Source of the DNA: Aurantiacibacter odishensis
GTDB lineage: Bacteria > Pseudomonadota > Alphaproteobacteria > Sphingomonadales > Sphingomonadaceae
Direction: 5' to 3'
DNA length: 64,000 bases
Assembly (NCBI RefSeq): GCF_003605195.1
Contig: NZ_QYOS01000023.1
Span: 62,001-126,000 of the forward strand
This document shows positions 26,617-36,295 of this stretch, piece after piece. Numbering within the stretch: position 1 is the stretch's first letter; every line of letters starts with the position of its first letter. Position numbers and translations under genes: made by a program. The notes under the pieces are model-generated. The model worked only from the letters and a program-made list of their open reading frames with translations. It was not told the origin of the DNA and did no database searches.

Positions 26617-27867
26617 ATGGTAAACGTCGCACTGAAATTACCGGCCTTCGAGGCTCCTGCCCGCCCGCTGGCCGATGAACTGGTCAACAATCCGGGAATA
26701 GATCGCATCCTTTCTTCCGTTCGCGGACACCTCGGCGTGGAGATCGCTTTCGTCTCCCGCTACGTGGAGGACGAGCAGCGCGAACTCACCCATGTAAGCA
26801 CCGATCTGGACCTGCCGATGGGCCCCGGTTTCCGCGAGAACCGGGAGGAAAGCTACTGCTGGCACATCCTCAATGGCCGCCTGCCGGAGCTAATCCAGGA
26901 CCCGTCCGATCATCCTATGACACGGGAATTGGCGATTACCGATTTTCTGCCCGTGGGCTGCCACGTCAACACGCCGCTGCGCCTTGCCGATGGCACCGTG
27001 TGGGGCAGTTTCTGCGCTCTTGGCCGCAAGCCCGACCGCACGCTGTCCCCGCGTGACCTTGCCATCCTGAAAAGCTTCGCCGGCCTCGCTGCCGAACGGA
27101 TCGAGGCCGCGCTGGAAGAAGACGTCATGCTGCGCCAGGCGCGCAGGCGGGTGGAGGCGATGCTGGATGGCCACGCCGTCACCATGTTCCAGCAGCCGAT
27201 CCACGACCTGAAAAGCGGGAAGCCGGTGGGCGTGGAATGCCTCGCCCGCTTCCCCGACCTCACGAAGCGCGGGCCGCAGGCGTGGTTCGACGATGCGGAG
27301 CGGACTGGCCTCGGCAACGAGCTGGAAATGACTGCCGTGCGCTGCGCGCTGGAAACGGTGGGACAGGTGCCCGAAGGCATCTACGCCGCCATCAACGCCT
27401 CTCCGGAAACGATCATGTCGGGCACCCTGCGCCAGGTGCTGGAACAATCGGACGCAACCAACCTCGTGATCGAGGTGACCGAACACCAGCTTGTTGACGA
27501 TTACGCCGCCCTCGCCCGCGAGATCGAGGCGCTGAAGCCGTTTGCGAAAATCGCCATCGACGATGTCGGCACCGGCTACGCGGGCCTGCGCCACCTGATC
27601 GAACTGGGCCCGGACATCCTGAAGATGGACATGGTCCTCACCCGCGATTGCGACAGCGATCCTGCGCGCCGCGCCATCGCTGCTGCCATGGTGCAGTTCT
27701 CCCGCGATATCGGCGCGAAGCTGGTGGCGGAAGGCATCGAGACCGAAGCCGAGCGCGCGGTGATGCAGGATCTTGGCGTGGACTACGGCCAGGGTTACCT
27801 GTTCGCGCGCCCCCTACCCGTGGTGGCCGCCCAGCAGCACCTGCTGGGCGTGGCGATGGGAGGCTAG
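26617..27867 (+). CDS. GAF-EAL cyclic-di-GMP phosphodiesterase
   Basis: 416 aa soluble protein. The N-terminal GAF domain (about 20-165) has FVSRYVEDEQ and GCHVNTPLRLADGTVWG. The EAL domain (about 175-410) has ECL in place of the canonical EAL (VECLARF, about 207), and otherwise keeps the catalytic set: AAINASPE (Asn), EVTEH, IDDVGTGYAGL (tandem Asp), LKMDM (Lys), AEGIETE (Glu) and GQGYLFARP (Gln). It has no GGDEF partner domain. It is therefore likely an active enzyme degrading c-di-GMP under control of the GAF ligand. The ECL change leaves the metal-binding Glu intact. Confidence 0.9.
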   Translation: MVNVALKLPAFEAPARPLADELVNNPGIDRILSSVRGHLGVEIAFVSRYVEDEQRELTHVSTDLDLPMGPGFRENREESYCWHILNGRLPELIQDPSDHPMTRELAITDFLPVGCHVNTPLRLADGTVWGSFCALGRKPDRTLSPRDLAILKSFAGLAAERIEAALEEDVMLRQARRRVEAMLDGHAVTMFQQPIHDLKSGKPVGVECLARFPDLTKRGPQAWFDDAERTGLGNELEMTAVRCALETVGQVPEGIYAAINASPETIMSGTLRQVLEQSDATNLVIEVTEHQLVDDYAALAREIEALKPFAKIAIDDVGTGYAGLRHLIELGPDILKMDMVLTRDCDSDPARRAIAAAMVQFSRDIGAKLVAEGIETEAERAVMQDLGVDYGQGYLFARPLPVVAAQQHLLGVAMGG

Positions 27868-27873
27868 GCTTCC

Positions 27874-29628
27874 CTAGCTCTCGCCGCGCAGGGCGCGCTG
27901 CTGCTGGCGAGTCATTTCCTTCGCCGCGTAGATATCGCCGCCCTCGATCTGCACGTCCATGCGCTTGCGGTCGTTCTCGCGGTAGGTCGTCTCCGCCTCG
28001 TCGATCTCGCGCTCGCTGAGGCCGACATTTTCCAGCGCCATGCGCGCCAGTGCCAGGGCGCTCTCGTAGACCTCGCGCATGACGTATTCGGCCTTGCTGC
28101 CTGCCAGCGCGATCACGCTCTTGCGGTCGAACCCGCGCACGTAGATCGTCGCTTTCGGGAATGTCTCGGCAACCGAATCGATGAATTCGCGGCCCGGCAC
28201 CTCGTCCATGCAGAACATGATGAGCTGCGCGTCGGCCGCGCCCGCCTGCCGCAGCAGGTCCAGCCGCGTGCCGTCGCCGTAGTAGACCTTGCTGCCGAAA
28301 TCCTCGGCGGTGTCGATCTGCGCGTCGTCCCTGTCGATCAGTGTGACGGAAAGCCCGCCCGCAAGCAGCGTCTGCGCCACCGTCTGCCCGAAGCGACCGA
28401 AGCCGACTACCAGCGCGCCGGCGCCCTCGTCATGCGGTCCCTCGCGCTCGCCGCCTTCCCGTTGCGGTTCCTGCCGTATCTTGCGCGTGGCGATCATCAG
28501 GAACGGCGTTGCCGCCATCGACAGGGTGACAATGGCGCCGAACAGGCTCGACTGCTCGTTGGAAATGAGCCCGCCCTGCACCGCCTGGGTGTAGAGCACG
28601 AAGGCGAACTCGCCGCCCTGGCTAAGCAGCAGGCCCAGCGCCAGCGCGGCGCGCCAGCGCATCTTCACGAGCAGCCCCAGCCCCATGATGATGGCCGCTT
28701 TCACCACGATCAGCAGCACCGCAAAGCCGATGACGAACAGCGGGTTTTCGGCAATCACGCCGATATCCAGCATCATCCCAACGGCAACGAAGAACAGCCC
28801 CAGCAGGATGGCGCGAAACGGCTCGATATCGGCTTCCAGTTCGTGCCGGTAGCGCGTGTCGGCCAGCATGACCCCGGCGATAAAGGCCCCCAGCGCGGCG
28901 GAGAGGCCCAGCGCTTCCATCACCACCGCGCTCGCCAGCACGGTGAACAGGGCGGCGACGATAAACAGCTCGCGCTCTCCCAGTGTGCCGATCAGGCTGA
29001 ACAGCGGACGGATCAGCAGGCGTCCCGCCGCCACCAGCCCGACGACGGCGACCAGCGTGAGGGCGCCCAGCATCCAGCCCGAAGGCCCGTCCTCGGCCCC
29101 GCTGCCGAGCGCCGCGACAATCGTGATGAGAGGAATGATCGACAGGTCCTGGAACAGCAGGATGGCAAAGGCCCGCTCCCCGAAGGGCGTGCGCAGCTTG
29201 CCGCCCGATTGCAGCATCGGCAGCACCTGCGCGGTGGACGAGAGGCCGAGCGGGAGGCCGATCGCCAGCGCGGCGGCCAAGGGATAGCCTGCCAGCGCCA
29301 GCACGGTGGCCGTCACCGCCAGTCCGCAGGCGGTCACCTGCGCCAGCCCAAGCCCGAAGATCGCGCCTTTCAGCCGCCACAGCCGCGCCGGGGACAGTTC
29401 CAGCCCCACAACGAACAGCAGCATGACGATGCCGAGCTCGGCAACCTCGGCCATTTCCTCGGCATTGCCGACAAGCCCGAGAACATGCGGTCCCAGCAGC
29501 GCGCCCGCGACAAGGTAGCCCAGCGTCGCCCCCAGCCCTGCGCGGCGAAAGGCGAGCACGGCCACCATCGCGAAGCCCAGCATCAGCATGGCATCGCGCA
29601 GCATCAGTCCGGCGTGGTGTTCTTCCAT
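27874..29628 (-). CDS. Kef-type cation:proton antiporter with TrkA-N domain
   Basis: 584 aa. About twelve membrane segments of the CPA2 Na+/H+ exchanger domain fill residues 8-385 (GLGATLGYLVAGALLGP, IVMLLFVVGLELSP), followed by a cytosolic RCK/TrkA-N domain (about 405-520) with the NAD-binding VVGFGRFGQTVAQ. A 60-residue Glu-rich tail ends the protein. It resembles KefB/KefC, the ligand-gated K+ efflux systems, but no ancillary KefF/KefG quinone reductase gene is nearby. It follows the CorA/ZntB gene by 28 bp and probably shares its transcript; it converges on the EAL gene. Confidence 0.9.
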   Translation of the reverse strand: MEEHHAGLMLRDAMLMLGFAMVAVLAFRRAGLGATLGYLVAGALLGPHVLGLVGNAEEMAEVAELGIVMLLFVVGLELSPARLWRLKGAIFGLGLAQVTACGLAVTATVLALAGYPLAAALAIGLPLGLSSTAQVLPMLQSGGKLRTPFGERAFAILLFQDLSIIPLITIVAALGSGAEDGPSGWMLGALTLVAVVGLVAAGRLLIRPLFSLIGTLGERELFIVAALFTVLASAVVMEALGLSAALGAFIAGVMLADTRYRHELEADIEPFRAILLGLFFVAVGMMLDIGVIAENPLFVIGFAVLLIVVKAAIIMGLGLLVKMRWRAALALGLLLSQGGEFAFVLYTQAVQGGLISNEQSSLFGAIVTLSMAATPFLMIATRKIRQEPQREGGEREGPHDEGAGALVVGFGRFGQTVAQTLLAGGLSVTLIDRDDAQIDTAEDFGSKVYYGDGTRLDLLRQAGAADAQLIMFCMDEVPGREFIDSVAETFPKATIYVRGFDRKSVIALAGSKAEYVMREVYESALALARMALENVGLSEREIDEAETTYRENDRKRMDVQIEGGDIYAAKEMTRQQQRALRGES

Positions 29629-29656
29629 CAGTCAGCCCCCTGCCCTGCGACCATTC

Positions 29657-30670
29657 TCAAAGCCATTTCCATTTCCAGAACAGCGCCAGTTGCACTGCAA
29701 GGATGCCTGCGCAAAGGGCAACCACGATCCAGAAGGCATCGCCATCGTCCACCCCCGGCATCCCGCCGACGTTGATGCCAAGCAGCCCGGTGATGAATCC
29801 CAGCGGCAGGAAGATGCCTGCAACGATGGTGAGCAGGTAGGTGGCCTGTTCGTTACGGGCGATGGAACGCCCGCGAATGTCGTCCATCAGCACGACGGCG
29901 CTTTCCTTGCTGATATCGAGGTCTTCGAGGTAGCGCCGCAGCCGGTCGATCGACTCGGCGATCTCGCGCCGGTCGTGCTCCTCGAACCAGGGCGGGGCGT
30001 ACTTGGAAATCGCCTCCAGCGCTTCATGCATCGGGCCCATGTGGCGTTTCAGGCCCAGGCAATTGCGGCGGATGATGGCGATCTTCTCCAGCATCTCTTC
30101 CGCGTCGTCGTCTGCCTCTGCCTCCTCCAGCTCGTCGATATGCTCGTTCATGTCGACGATGGAGCGATTCATGCGGTTGATCATCGCCTCGGTCAGCTCG
30201 GTGATCAGCGCGCCCGCATCGGTCGGCCCGGCCTCGCGGCGGTCGATCATGGCCAGCACGCGGCGCGGGGTCTGCAGCGGCAGGCGGCGCAATGTGAGCA
30301 GGCGCGTGCCGTCGCACCAAAGCTGCATCGAGAGCATGTCTTCCGGCTCCGCGCCGGGGTTGAAATTGATGCCGCGCAGCGTGGCTACCAGCGTATTGCC
30401 TTCGCGAAAGGCGCGCGGGCGGGTGCGGTCGCTCACCAGCAGTTCACGCGTCGGCTCGGGGATGTCCAGTTGTTCCAGCCACTCCATCACGCCGGGGCGG
30501 TTGCGGCACAGGTGCACCCACAGCACTTCGCCCGGTTGCGAGGGCTGCCATTTACGCGCCTCCGCCCATTCCAGCGGGCGACCTGCGCCAACGCCGTCCA
30601 GCACGCGGGCGAAAAGCAGGGGGTGATCGTCGGGGCAATCGGGTGCGGAAACGGTTTCGGGATCGTCCAT
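29657..30670 (-). CDS. CorA/ZntB-family divalent cation transporter
   Basis: 337 aa. A long soluble N-terminal funnel domain (about 1-270) with the LWCDGTRLLTLRR strand and a long helix rich in Glu/Asp (MNEHIDELEEAEADDDAEE) precedes two C-terminal membrane helices. The pore motif is GIN (LLGINVGGMPG) in place of GMN, as in many ZntB members. It may mediate Zn2+ or Mg2+ movement; the direction cannot be inferred. It is the first gene of a two-gene operon with the Kef-type antiporter. Confidence 0.88.
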   Translation of the reverse strand: MDDPETVSAPDCPDDHPLLFARVLDGVGAGRPLEWAEARKWQPSQPGEVLWVHLCRNRPGVMEWLEQLDIPEPTRELLVSDRTRPRAFREGNTLVATLRGINFNPGAEPEDMLSMQLWCDGTRLLTLRRLPLQTPRRVLAMIDRREAGPTDAGALITELTEAMINRMNRSIVDMNEHIDELEEAEADDDAEEMLEKIAIIRRNCLGLKRHMGPMHEALEAISKYAPPWFEEHDRREIAESIDRLRRYLEDLDISKESAVVLMDDIRGRSIARNEQATYLLTIVAGIFLPLGFITGLLGINVGGMPGVDDGDAFWIVVALCAGILAVQLALFWKWKWL

Positions 30671-30723
30671 CGCTGCCTTCCATGCCGCAATTGTACGCTG
30701 CTGTCATCGCTGCACGAAGGCGG

Positions 30724-32037
30724 TCAGGCGGGCGCGCCTCGTTCGGCCGCAATCAGCGGTTCATCGTGGTCCGCCGGAATGGTGATGAGGACGGTCAGCC
30801 CCGTCGCGACGAGGATACCGATGGCGAGGAAGAACAGCGGGGCCTGCAAGCCGCCAAAGCCGGCCAGCAACGCGAAGGAGAACCCGGCAAAGCTGGTGCC
30901 CTGATTCACGAAGGCCATGTAGATGGAGAACTGCGTCGCCCCGGTCTTCGGCTCGCAGAACGCCATGTTGATCGCGCCGTTGCCGGTGCCGACAAGATTG
31001 TACATCGCCGTCCAGCCGACCGCGATGAACCAGATCATCCAGCCCTGGTCCCAAAGCGGCTCGCCGAAAGCGATGGCAGCGATGACAAGGGCGAACAAGC
31101 CGTAGGTAACGATCTGGAACGGCTTTGCGCCCATCCGCGAACAGAGCCAGCCGCCCAGCGTAATGGCGACGATCGCAGAGGCCAGTTGCGCAGTCCCGTT
31201 GACGACGCCCAACTGCGCCTCGTTCCAGCCCGCGTAGTTGGCCGCGATCAGTGGCACTGCCACGGCCATGGTGCCGTATCCCATTCCGCGCAGGAAGATC
31301 GATGCCGACCAGATCAGGCTGTCGCGGCGGAACATGTAGCGGAACGCCGACTTCACCAACTCCACCCAGCTATCGGGCTGCACGGCAAGGGATGCAGGCG
31401 ATGCCACGCCCTCGCTCCACGGCAGGCGGCGTTCGCCGGTCCGTTCCCGCACCCAGACGAGGTAGGCGGTGATGAACACGATGGCGACGGCGGCGCTGAC
31501 ATAGCCTGCGCCCACGCCGAACCGGTAGATGATCAGCCCCGCGATGGAAGCCGTGATGGCAATGCCCAGCGCCTGCCCGCCTGCCATGATCCCACCTGCA
31601 TAGCCCCGTTCGCTGCCATCGCAGATGTCGACGGCCAGCGCATCGGCAGCCACGTCCTGGAACACCACGGCCAGGCTGACGACGAAGGCGATTGCGCCCA
31701 GCAGCACCTCGTCGCGCGGGCCCGGCTCAAGCAGCGCGCAGACCAGCAGGCTGGCGATCATCACCACCTGCGAAGCGATCAGCCACGCCCTGCGCCGTCC
31801 CATTGGCAGGTACGCATAGCGGTCCATCAGCGCGCCGTTGATGAATTTCAGGCTCCAAGGTATCGCCGCCATGCCGATGACGTAGCCGACCTCTCCCGCC
31901 GTCGCGCCGCTCGCGGCCATCCAGGCGGGGATCGCGAATTCCAAGAGGCCGATGGGAATGCCCTGCGCCAGGTAAAGGACGAGAATTGTCGACAAGCGCA
32001 TCGGGCGATTGTCCGTCATGCATGGGTTCGCAAACAT
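30724..32037 (-). CDS. MFS transporter (AmpG-like)
   Basis: 437 aa from ATG 32037, preceded by GAAGGGGCGAAGG; the longer open frame upstream lacks a better signal. Twelve hydrophobic segments with the loop signature [16 protein letters not shown] between helices 2 and 3, and [16 protein letters not shown] in the second half. The pattern is nearest to AmpG-type muropeptide permeases and related MFS proteins; substrate is unproven. It is divergent from ispG, sharing a 143-bp intergenic region. Confidence 0.85.
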   Translation of the reverse strand: MFANPCMTDNRPMRLSTILVLYLAQGIPIGLLEFAIPAWMAASGATAGEVGYVIGMAAIPWSLKFINGALMDRYAYLPMGRRRAWLIASQVVMIASLLVCALLEPGPRDEVLLGAIAFVVSLAVVFQDVAADALAVDICDGSERGYAGGIMAGGQALGIAITASIAGLIIYRFGVGAGYVSAAVAIVFITAYLVWVRERTGERRLPWSEGVASPASLAVQPDSWVELVKSAFRYMFRRDSLIWSASIFLRGMGYGTMAVAVPLIAANYAGWNEAQLGVVNGTAQLASAIVAITLGGWLCSRMGAKPFQIVTYGLFALVIAAIAFGEPLWDQGWMIWFIAVGWTAMYNLVGTGNGAINMAFCEPKTGATQFSIYMAFVNQGTSFAGFSFALLAGFGGLQAPLFFLAIGILVATGLTVLITIPADHDEPLIAAERGAPA

Positions 32038-32180
32038 CCTTCGCCCCTTCGAAAGTGTGCTTGCGACCCGCAATGTGCGGCGAATGTCTCCCGAAAGGCC
32101 GGATAAGTCAAATTGCGGGAGCGAACATGGGCCAGAGCCTGTCATTGCTCCTTCATCGAAGCGCGCCTATATCCCTGCCC

Positions 32181-33335
32181 ATGTCCGCAGACGCCATTTC
32201 CAAGGTTCGCCCCTGGCGCATGATAGAGCGCCGCCAGTCCCGCCAGATCATGGTCGGCAACGTGCCGGTCGGCGGAGATGCGCCGATCACCGTCCAGACG
32301 ATGACGAACACGCCGACCGAGGACGTGGGCGCGACGATCGACCAGATCCGCCGCTGCGAGGACGCGGGCGCGGATATCATTCGCGTATCCTGCCCCACGG
32401 CGGAATCGACCGAGAACTTCGACCAGATCACGAAAGCGGCGAACATCCCGATCGTCGCCGACATCCATTTTCACTACAAGCGCGCGCTGGAAGCCGCCGA
32501 CAGGGGCGCGGCCTGCCTGCGCATCAATCCCGGCAACATCGGCTCGTCTAAGCGGGTGGCCGAAGTGGTGCGCGCGGCGAAAGCCAACGGCTGCGCGATC
32601 CGCATCGGCGTGAACGCTGGCAGTCTTGAGAAAGACCTGCTGGAGAAATACGGTGAGCCTTGCCCCGAGGCACTGATCGAGAGCGCGCTCGACCATATCA
32701 AGCTGCTGCAGGACCACGATTTCCACGAATACAAGGTGGCGGTGAAAGCCAGCGACGTGTTCCTGGCCGTCGCGGCCTACCACGGTCTTGCCGAAGCGGT
32801 GGATTGCCCGCTGCACCTCGGCATTACCGAGGCGGGCGGCCTGATCGGCGGGACGGTGAAATCCAGCATAGGCATCGGCAGCCTGCTTTGGGCGGGCATC
32901 GGCGACACCATTCGCGTCTCGCTTTCGGCAGAGCCGGAGCAGGAAGTGCGCGTCGGCTTCGAGATGCTGAAGGCGCTGGGCCTGCGCACGCGCGGCGTTC
33001 GCGTGGTCTCCTGTCCCTCCTGCTCGCGCCAGGGTTTCGACGTGATCCGCACGGTGGAGGCACTGGAAGCGCGGCTGGAGCATATCAAGACACCGATGAG
33101 CCTCTCGGTCCTCGGCTGCGTGGTGAACGGCCCCGGCGAGGCGCGCGAGACCGACATCGGCATCACCGGCGGCGGCGCTGGCAAGCACATGGTCTATCTC
33201 TCCGGCGTGACCGACCACCACGTGCAGAGCGAGGACATGCTCGACCACATCGTGAAGCTGGTGGAGGAAAAGGCCGCGCAGATCGAGGCAGGAACCGCCA
33301 CGGCCTTCGATCCCCATGCAGAGGCCGCCGAATGA
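32181..33335 (+). CDS. ispG: 4-hydroxy-3-methylbut-2-enyl-diphosphate synthase (flavodoxin type)
   Basis: 384 aa from ATG 32181, the first start compatible with the conserved opening [19 protein letters not shown]; the frame is open upstream without conservation. TIM-barrel domain with [22 protein letters not shown] and RINPGNIG, then the 4Fe-4S domain with CPSCSRQG (about 278/281) and [11 protein letters not shown] (about 313). Penultimate iron-sulfur step of the MEP isoprenoid pathway, converting MEcPP to HMBPP. It overlaps the following lipoprotein gene by ATGA. Confidence 0.96.
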   Translation: MSADAISKVRPWRMIERRQSRQIMVGNVPVGGDAPITVQTMTNTPTEDVGATIDQIRRCEDAGADIIRVSCPTAESTENFDQITKAANIPIVADIHFHYKRALEAADRGAACLRINPGNIGSSKRVAEVVRAAKANGCAIRIGVNAGSLEKDLLEKYGEPCPEALIESALDHIKLLQDHDFHEYKVAVKASDVFLAVAAYHGLAEAVDCPLHLGITEAGGLIGGTVKSSIGIGSLLWAGIGDTIRVSLSAEPEQEVRVGFEMLKALGLRTRGVRVVSCPSCSRQGFDVIRTVEALEARLEHIKTPMSLSVLGCVVNGPGEARETDIGITGGGAGKHMVYLSGVTDHHVQSEDMLDHIVKLVEEKAAQIEAGTATAFDPHAEAAE

Positions 33336-33850
33336 TCGGCAAGAGCGCGCTTGCCGCGCTGCTCGCCCTCGCATCGCTGAGCGCCTGCGCCTCCACCGCG
33401 ACGCACGACACTGCCGGTCCGGCGGCGATGAGCCATCCCGAAGGCGCGATTTTCGATCCCTCCGTCGATGCCCACGCAGCGGTGGATGCGGCGCTGGCGA
33501 CGGCGCAATCTGAAGACACCCTCGTCCTCGTAGTGATGGGCGCAAACTGGTGCCACGACAGCCGCGCGCTGGCGAGCTACCTGATGGAACCCGAACTCGC
33601 CGCCCTGCTGGAGGCGGAGTACGAACTCGTCACCATCGACGTCGGCCTGCCGCAGACCGGCGACGGCTTCAATCTCGACGTGGCAGAGCGGTTCGGTGTC
33701 TCGTCCGAAGGAACGCCAAACGTGCTGGTGCTGGACGGAGAAGGGCGACTTCTCAATTCGCAAGAAGACGCAGTCAGCTGGCGCAATTCGGCCAGCCGCA
33801 CTTCGGCAGAGGTGCTGGCCACGCTGCAAGGCTGGGCCGACGCTGGCTGA
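33332..33850 (+). CDS. Thioredoxin-fold lipoprotein with WCxxS active site
   Basis: 172 aa. A lipoprotein signal peptide ends in LASLSAC (lipid Cys at residue 19). The mature domain has a thioredoxin-like fold with GANWCHDS, a single-Cys version (CxxS) of the CxxC motif, and the cis-Pro region [14 protein letters not shown] CxxS site cannot form the usual internal disulfide but may act in mixed-disulfide or isomerase chemistry. Its start codon overlaps the ispG stop (ATGA), suggesting co-translation with an iron-sulfur isoprenoid enzyme, a pairing with no obvious logic since this protein should be periplasmic. Confidence 0.83.
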   Translation: MIGKSALAALLALASLSACASTATHDTAGPAAMSHPEGAIFDPSVDAHAAVDAALATAQSEDTLVLVVMGANWCHDSRALASYLMEPELAALLEAEYELVTIDVGLPQTGDGFNLDVAERFGVSSEGTPNVLVLDGEGRLLNSQEDAVSWRNSASRTSAEVLATLQGWADAG

Positions 33851-33854
33851 GGCA

Positions 33855-34778
33855 TTGCTCCACGTCGTCCACCACGCCGATTACATGGCCCCGCAGCCAG
33901 AGCGCGGCACTTTCCGGTTCGACAAGTACTACCTCGTCATGGAGGAATTGCGGGCCAGCAAGGCGCCCGTCACCGAGCACGCGCCCGATCCCATGCCGCG
34001 AGAGTGGCTGGAGGCGGTGCACTGTCCCGACTACGTTGAGCAGGTATTCACCAGCACCGTGCCGCGCGAGAAGGAGCGGCGCATCGGCTTTCCCGTCACG
34101 CCGCACATTGCCAGCCGCGTGCGCCACACCAACGGTGGCACCTGGCTCGCCGCGCAACTGGCGATGGAGCACGGCTACGCGGCCAACTCCGCGGCGGGCA
34201 GCCATCACGCGCTGCACGATACCGGCGCGGGCTACTGCGTATTCAACGACCTGGCCGTGGCAAGCAACCGGTTGATTGCAGAGGGCGATGCGAGCCGGGT
34301 GCTGATCGTCGACCTCGACGTGCATCAGGGCGACGGCACGGCCAGCCTCACCGCCTTGCGCGACGACGTGTTCACCCTCTCCATCCATGCCGAGAAGAAC
34401 TTCCCGGCGCGCAAGGCCCGTTCCAACCGCGACGTGGGCCTGCCGGACGGGCTGGACGACGACGGCTACATGGACGTCCTCGAACGCGAACTGCCGCCGC
34501 TGATCGAGAACTTCGCGCCCGATATCGTGCTCTACCAGGCGGGCGTCGATCCGCACGGGGAGGACAAGCTGGGCCGGCTGGCCCTGACGGACGCGGGGCT
34601 GGAGCGGCGCGATCGCTTTGTTGTGGCTGAGGCCCGCAGGCGCTGCCTGCCCGTCGCCAGCGCCCTTGGCGGGGGCTACGGGGCAGACCAGCGTGCCGTT
34701 GCCCGGCGCCATGCCGCCTCCATGCTGGCCATGGCGGACGAGAACCGCCTTTACCCCGTGGCAATACCTCGCCGCTAA
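33855..34778 (+). CDS. Histone-deacetylase-family amidohydrolase
   Basis: About 307 aa with TTG 33855 as a plausible start, 4 bp after the preceding stop; the first ATG is about 10 codons later. Zinc-dependent HDAC/AcuC/acetylpolyamine amidohydrolase fold: GSHHALHDTGAGYCVFND (tandem active-site His), DLDVHQGDGTA (Asp-His zinc ligands), YQAGVDPHGED and GGGYG near the end. Bacterial members deacetylate acetyl-CoA synthetase, polyamines or other amides; substrate unknown here. It probably belongs to the ispG transcript. Confidence 0.9.
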   Translation: MLHVVHHADYMAPQPERGTFRFDKYYLVMEELRASKAPVTEHAPDPMPREWLEAVHCPDYVEQVFTSTVPREKERRIGFPVTPHIASRVRHTNGGTWLAAQLAMEHGYAANSAAGSHHALHDTGAGYCVFNDLAVASNRLIAEGDASRVLIVDLDVHQGDGTASLTALRDDVFTLSIHAEKNFPARKARSNRDVGLPDGLDDDGYMDVLERELPPLIENFAPDIVLYQAGVDPHGEDKLGRLALTDAGLERRDRFVVAEARRRCLPVASALGGGYGADQRAVARRHAASMLAMADENRLYPVAIPRR

Positions 34779-34790
34779 CCTGTCGCGCAT

Positions 34791-35324
34791 ATGGACATGC
34801 GCCTGCCATTCGCCTGTGTAATGATCGTTGGCCTCGCCATCGGTTTCTCCGTGCCCGCCATGCAGGTGGAACAGGAACTGGCAAGCGAAGCAGCGGCGGT
34901 CGAGGAGAGCGAACTGACGCTCGGCGCGGCGCAGCAGGTGACGAACACGGGCTGGGGACACGAAGTCGCGCTGGAGCGCGAGCGTGACGGGCATTTCTAC
35001 GCCGATGTGACTGTGGACGGCGTACCTTCGCGGATGCTGGTGGATACCGGCGCCAGTGTGGTGGCGCTGACAGGCGAAGATGCGCTCGCCATGGGGCTAT
35101 ACTGGGACGAGAACGAAGTCGCACCGGTAGCTCAGGGAGCCAGTGGCGCGGTTTACGGCGTGAACATCACCCTTCCCCGGATGCGCCTCGGCGATTTCGA
35201 GGCGCAGGACGTGCGCGCCGTCATCATTCCCGAAGGGCTTGGCATATCGCTGCTCGGCCAGTCGTTCCTCGAGACCATCGGTAACGTGCGCATCGCCGAC
35301 GATCGCATGGTGCTGGAGAACTAG
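34791..35324 (+). CDS. Retropepsin-like aspartic protease (clan AA, TIGR02281-like)
   Basis: 177 aa. A hydrophobic N-terminus (FACVMIVGLAIGFSVPAM) acts as signal or anchor. The protease domain has the DTG triad VDTGASVVAL and the second conserved block EGLGISLLGQSFLE. Only one DTG motif is present, so the active form should be a dimer, as in retroviral proteases. Members are periplasmic or membrane-linked and little studied. Its start lies 12 bp after the HDAC-family gene. Confidence 0.87.
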   Translation: MDMRLPFACVMIVGLAIGFSVPAMQVEQELASEAAAVEESELTLGAAQQVTNTGWGHEVALERERDGHFYADVTVDGVPSRMLVDTGASVVALTGEDALAMGLYWDENEVAPVAQGASGAVYGVNITLPRMRLGDFEAQDVRAVIIPEGLGISLLGQSFLETIGNVRIADDRMVLEN

Positions 35325-35328
35325 CCCG

Positions 35329-36258
35329 ATGAACATGGGCAACCTCCTGCCGCACCGCTGGCGCACCAAGCGGGAAGCGAACCGCCATGCCGAGGCGATC
35401 AGCGGCGTGCTGGAAACCCCGCCGATCGCGCCGAAGCAGGACGGCGTCGTGCTGTTTTCGATGATCGGCACGGCGGTGCTGCTGCCCTACCTCGTGGCGG
35501 TGAAATCGCTTTGGCATCACCTTGGCCGCGGGCGCGTGGCGATCCTCGACGATGGCACGCTGACGGCGCAGGACCGCGCGATCCTGGCGCATCACTGCGG
35601 CGATCCGCAGATCATGCGCATCGCCGATGTGAAGCTGGGCGAATTTCCTGCAGGCGGCACGTGGGAGCGATTGCTCACCATCCTCGACAACCGCGCGGGC
35701 GAATACTGGATCCAGCTGGACAGCGACACCGTCACCATTGGCCCGGTGCCGGAAATTGCCGAGGCCATCGCGCGCAATCGCAGCTTCCTGTTCCTGGGCG
35801 GGAAGGATGCCGAGGTTGGCCCGCTGCCGCTGCAGGACTTTCGCGAACGCTTCTATCCCGACGGCCCCATGGACGGCCACGTTCAGGGACGGATCGAAAG
35901 CCGACTCGACACCATCGATGCCGCACGAGGGTGGAAGTACACGCGCGGCTGCTCGGGCTTTGCCGGGTTTGCCGCGATGGGCAATTCCCGCCCGCTCGCC
36001 GCCGCCTTCCTCCACGAGATGAAGCGCATGATCGGCGAGGAAGACGTGACGATCTGGGGCACCGAGCAGGTGACGAGCAACTTCCACCTCTCCAACGAAC
36101 CCGAACCGGTGGTGCTGCCCTACGGCCGGTACATGAATTACTGGAACGAACCGTGGGGCAAGGACACCGGCTTCATCCACTTCGTCGGCACACACCGGCA
36201 CGACAACGGCGCCTATATCGCCGCCAGTTGCGAGGCTATCGACCAGCTGAAAGGCTGA
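35329..36258 (+). CDS. Putative GT-A-fold nucleotide-sugar transferase-like protein
   Basis: 309 aa from ATG 35329, 4 bp after the protease stop. I do not recognise a named family. Features suggesting a GT-A glycosyltransferase fold are FSMIGTAVLLPYLVAVKSLWHH followed by ILDDG, and the LDSDTV element (about 130), which looks like a DxD metal site. Later, GCSGFAGFA and IWGTEQVTSNF resemble acceptor-binding loops, and HFVGTHRHDNGAY ends the domain. There is no signal peptide or membrane segment. An alternative is a non-catalytic protein of the same fold. Confidence 0.7.
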   Translation: MNMGNLLPHRWRTKREANRHAEAISGVLETPPIAPKQDGVVLFSMIGTAVLLPYLVAVKSLWHHLGRGRVAILDDGTLTAQDRAILAHHCGDPQIMRIADVKLGEFPAGGTWERLLTILDNRAGEYWIQLDSDTVTIGPVPEIAEAIARNRSFLFLGGKDAEVGPLPLQDFRERFYPDGPMDGHVQGRIESRLDTIDAARGWKYTRGCSGFAGFAAMGNSRPLAAAFLHEMKRMIGEEDVTIWGTEQVTSNFHLSNEPEPVVLPYGRYMNYWNEPWGKDTGFIHFVGTHRHDNGAYIAASCEAIDQLKG

Positions 36259-36295
36259 TATGGAAGGTTCAGCATTCGTGCGCTATTATGCAGCT

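Noticed and set aside
28432-29775. 447-aa plus-strand frame opposite the Kef-type antiporter
   Set aside because: Shadow of the antiporter gene; Gln/His/Arg-rich with no family signal.
33532-33562. The thioredoxin-like lipoprotein as a normal CxxC disulfide oxidoreductase
   Set aside because: The motif reads W-C-H-D-S, with Ser in place of the second Cys, so a standard dithiol mechanism is excluded.
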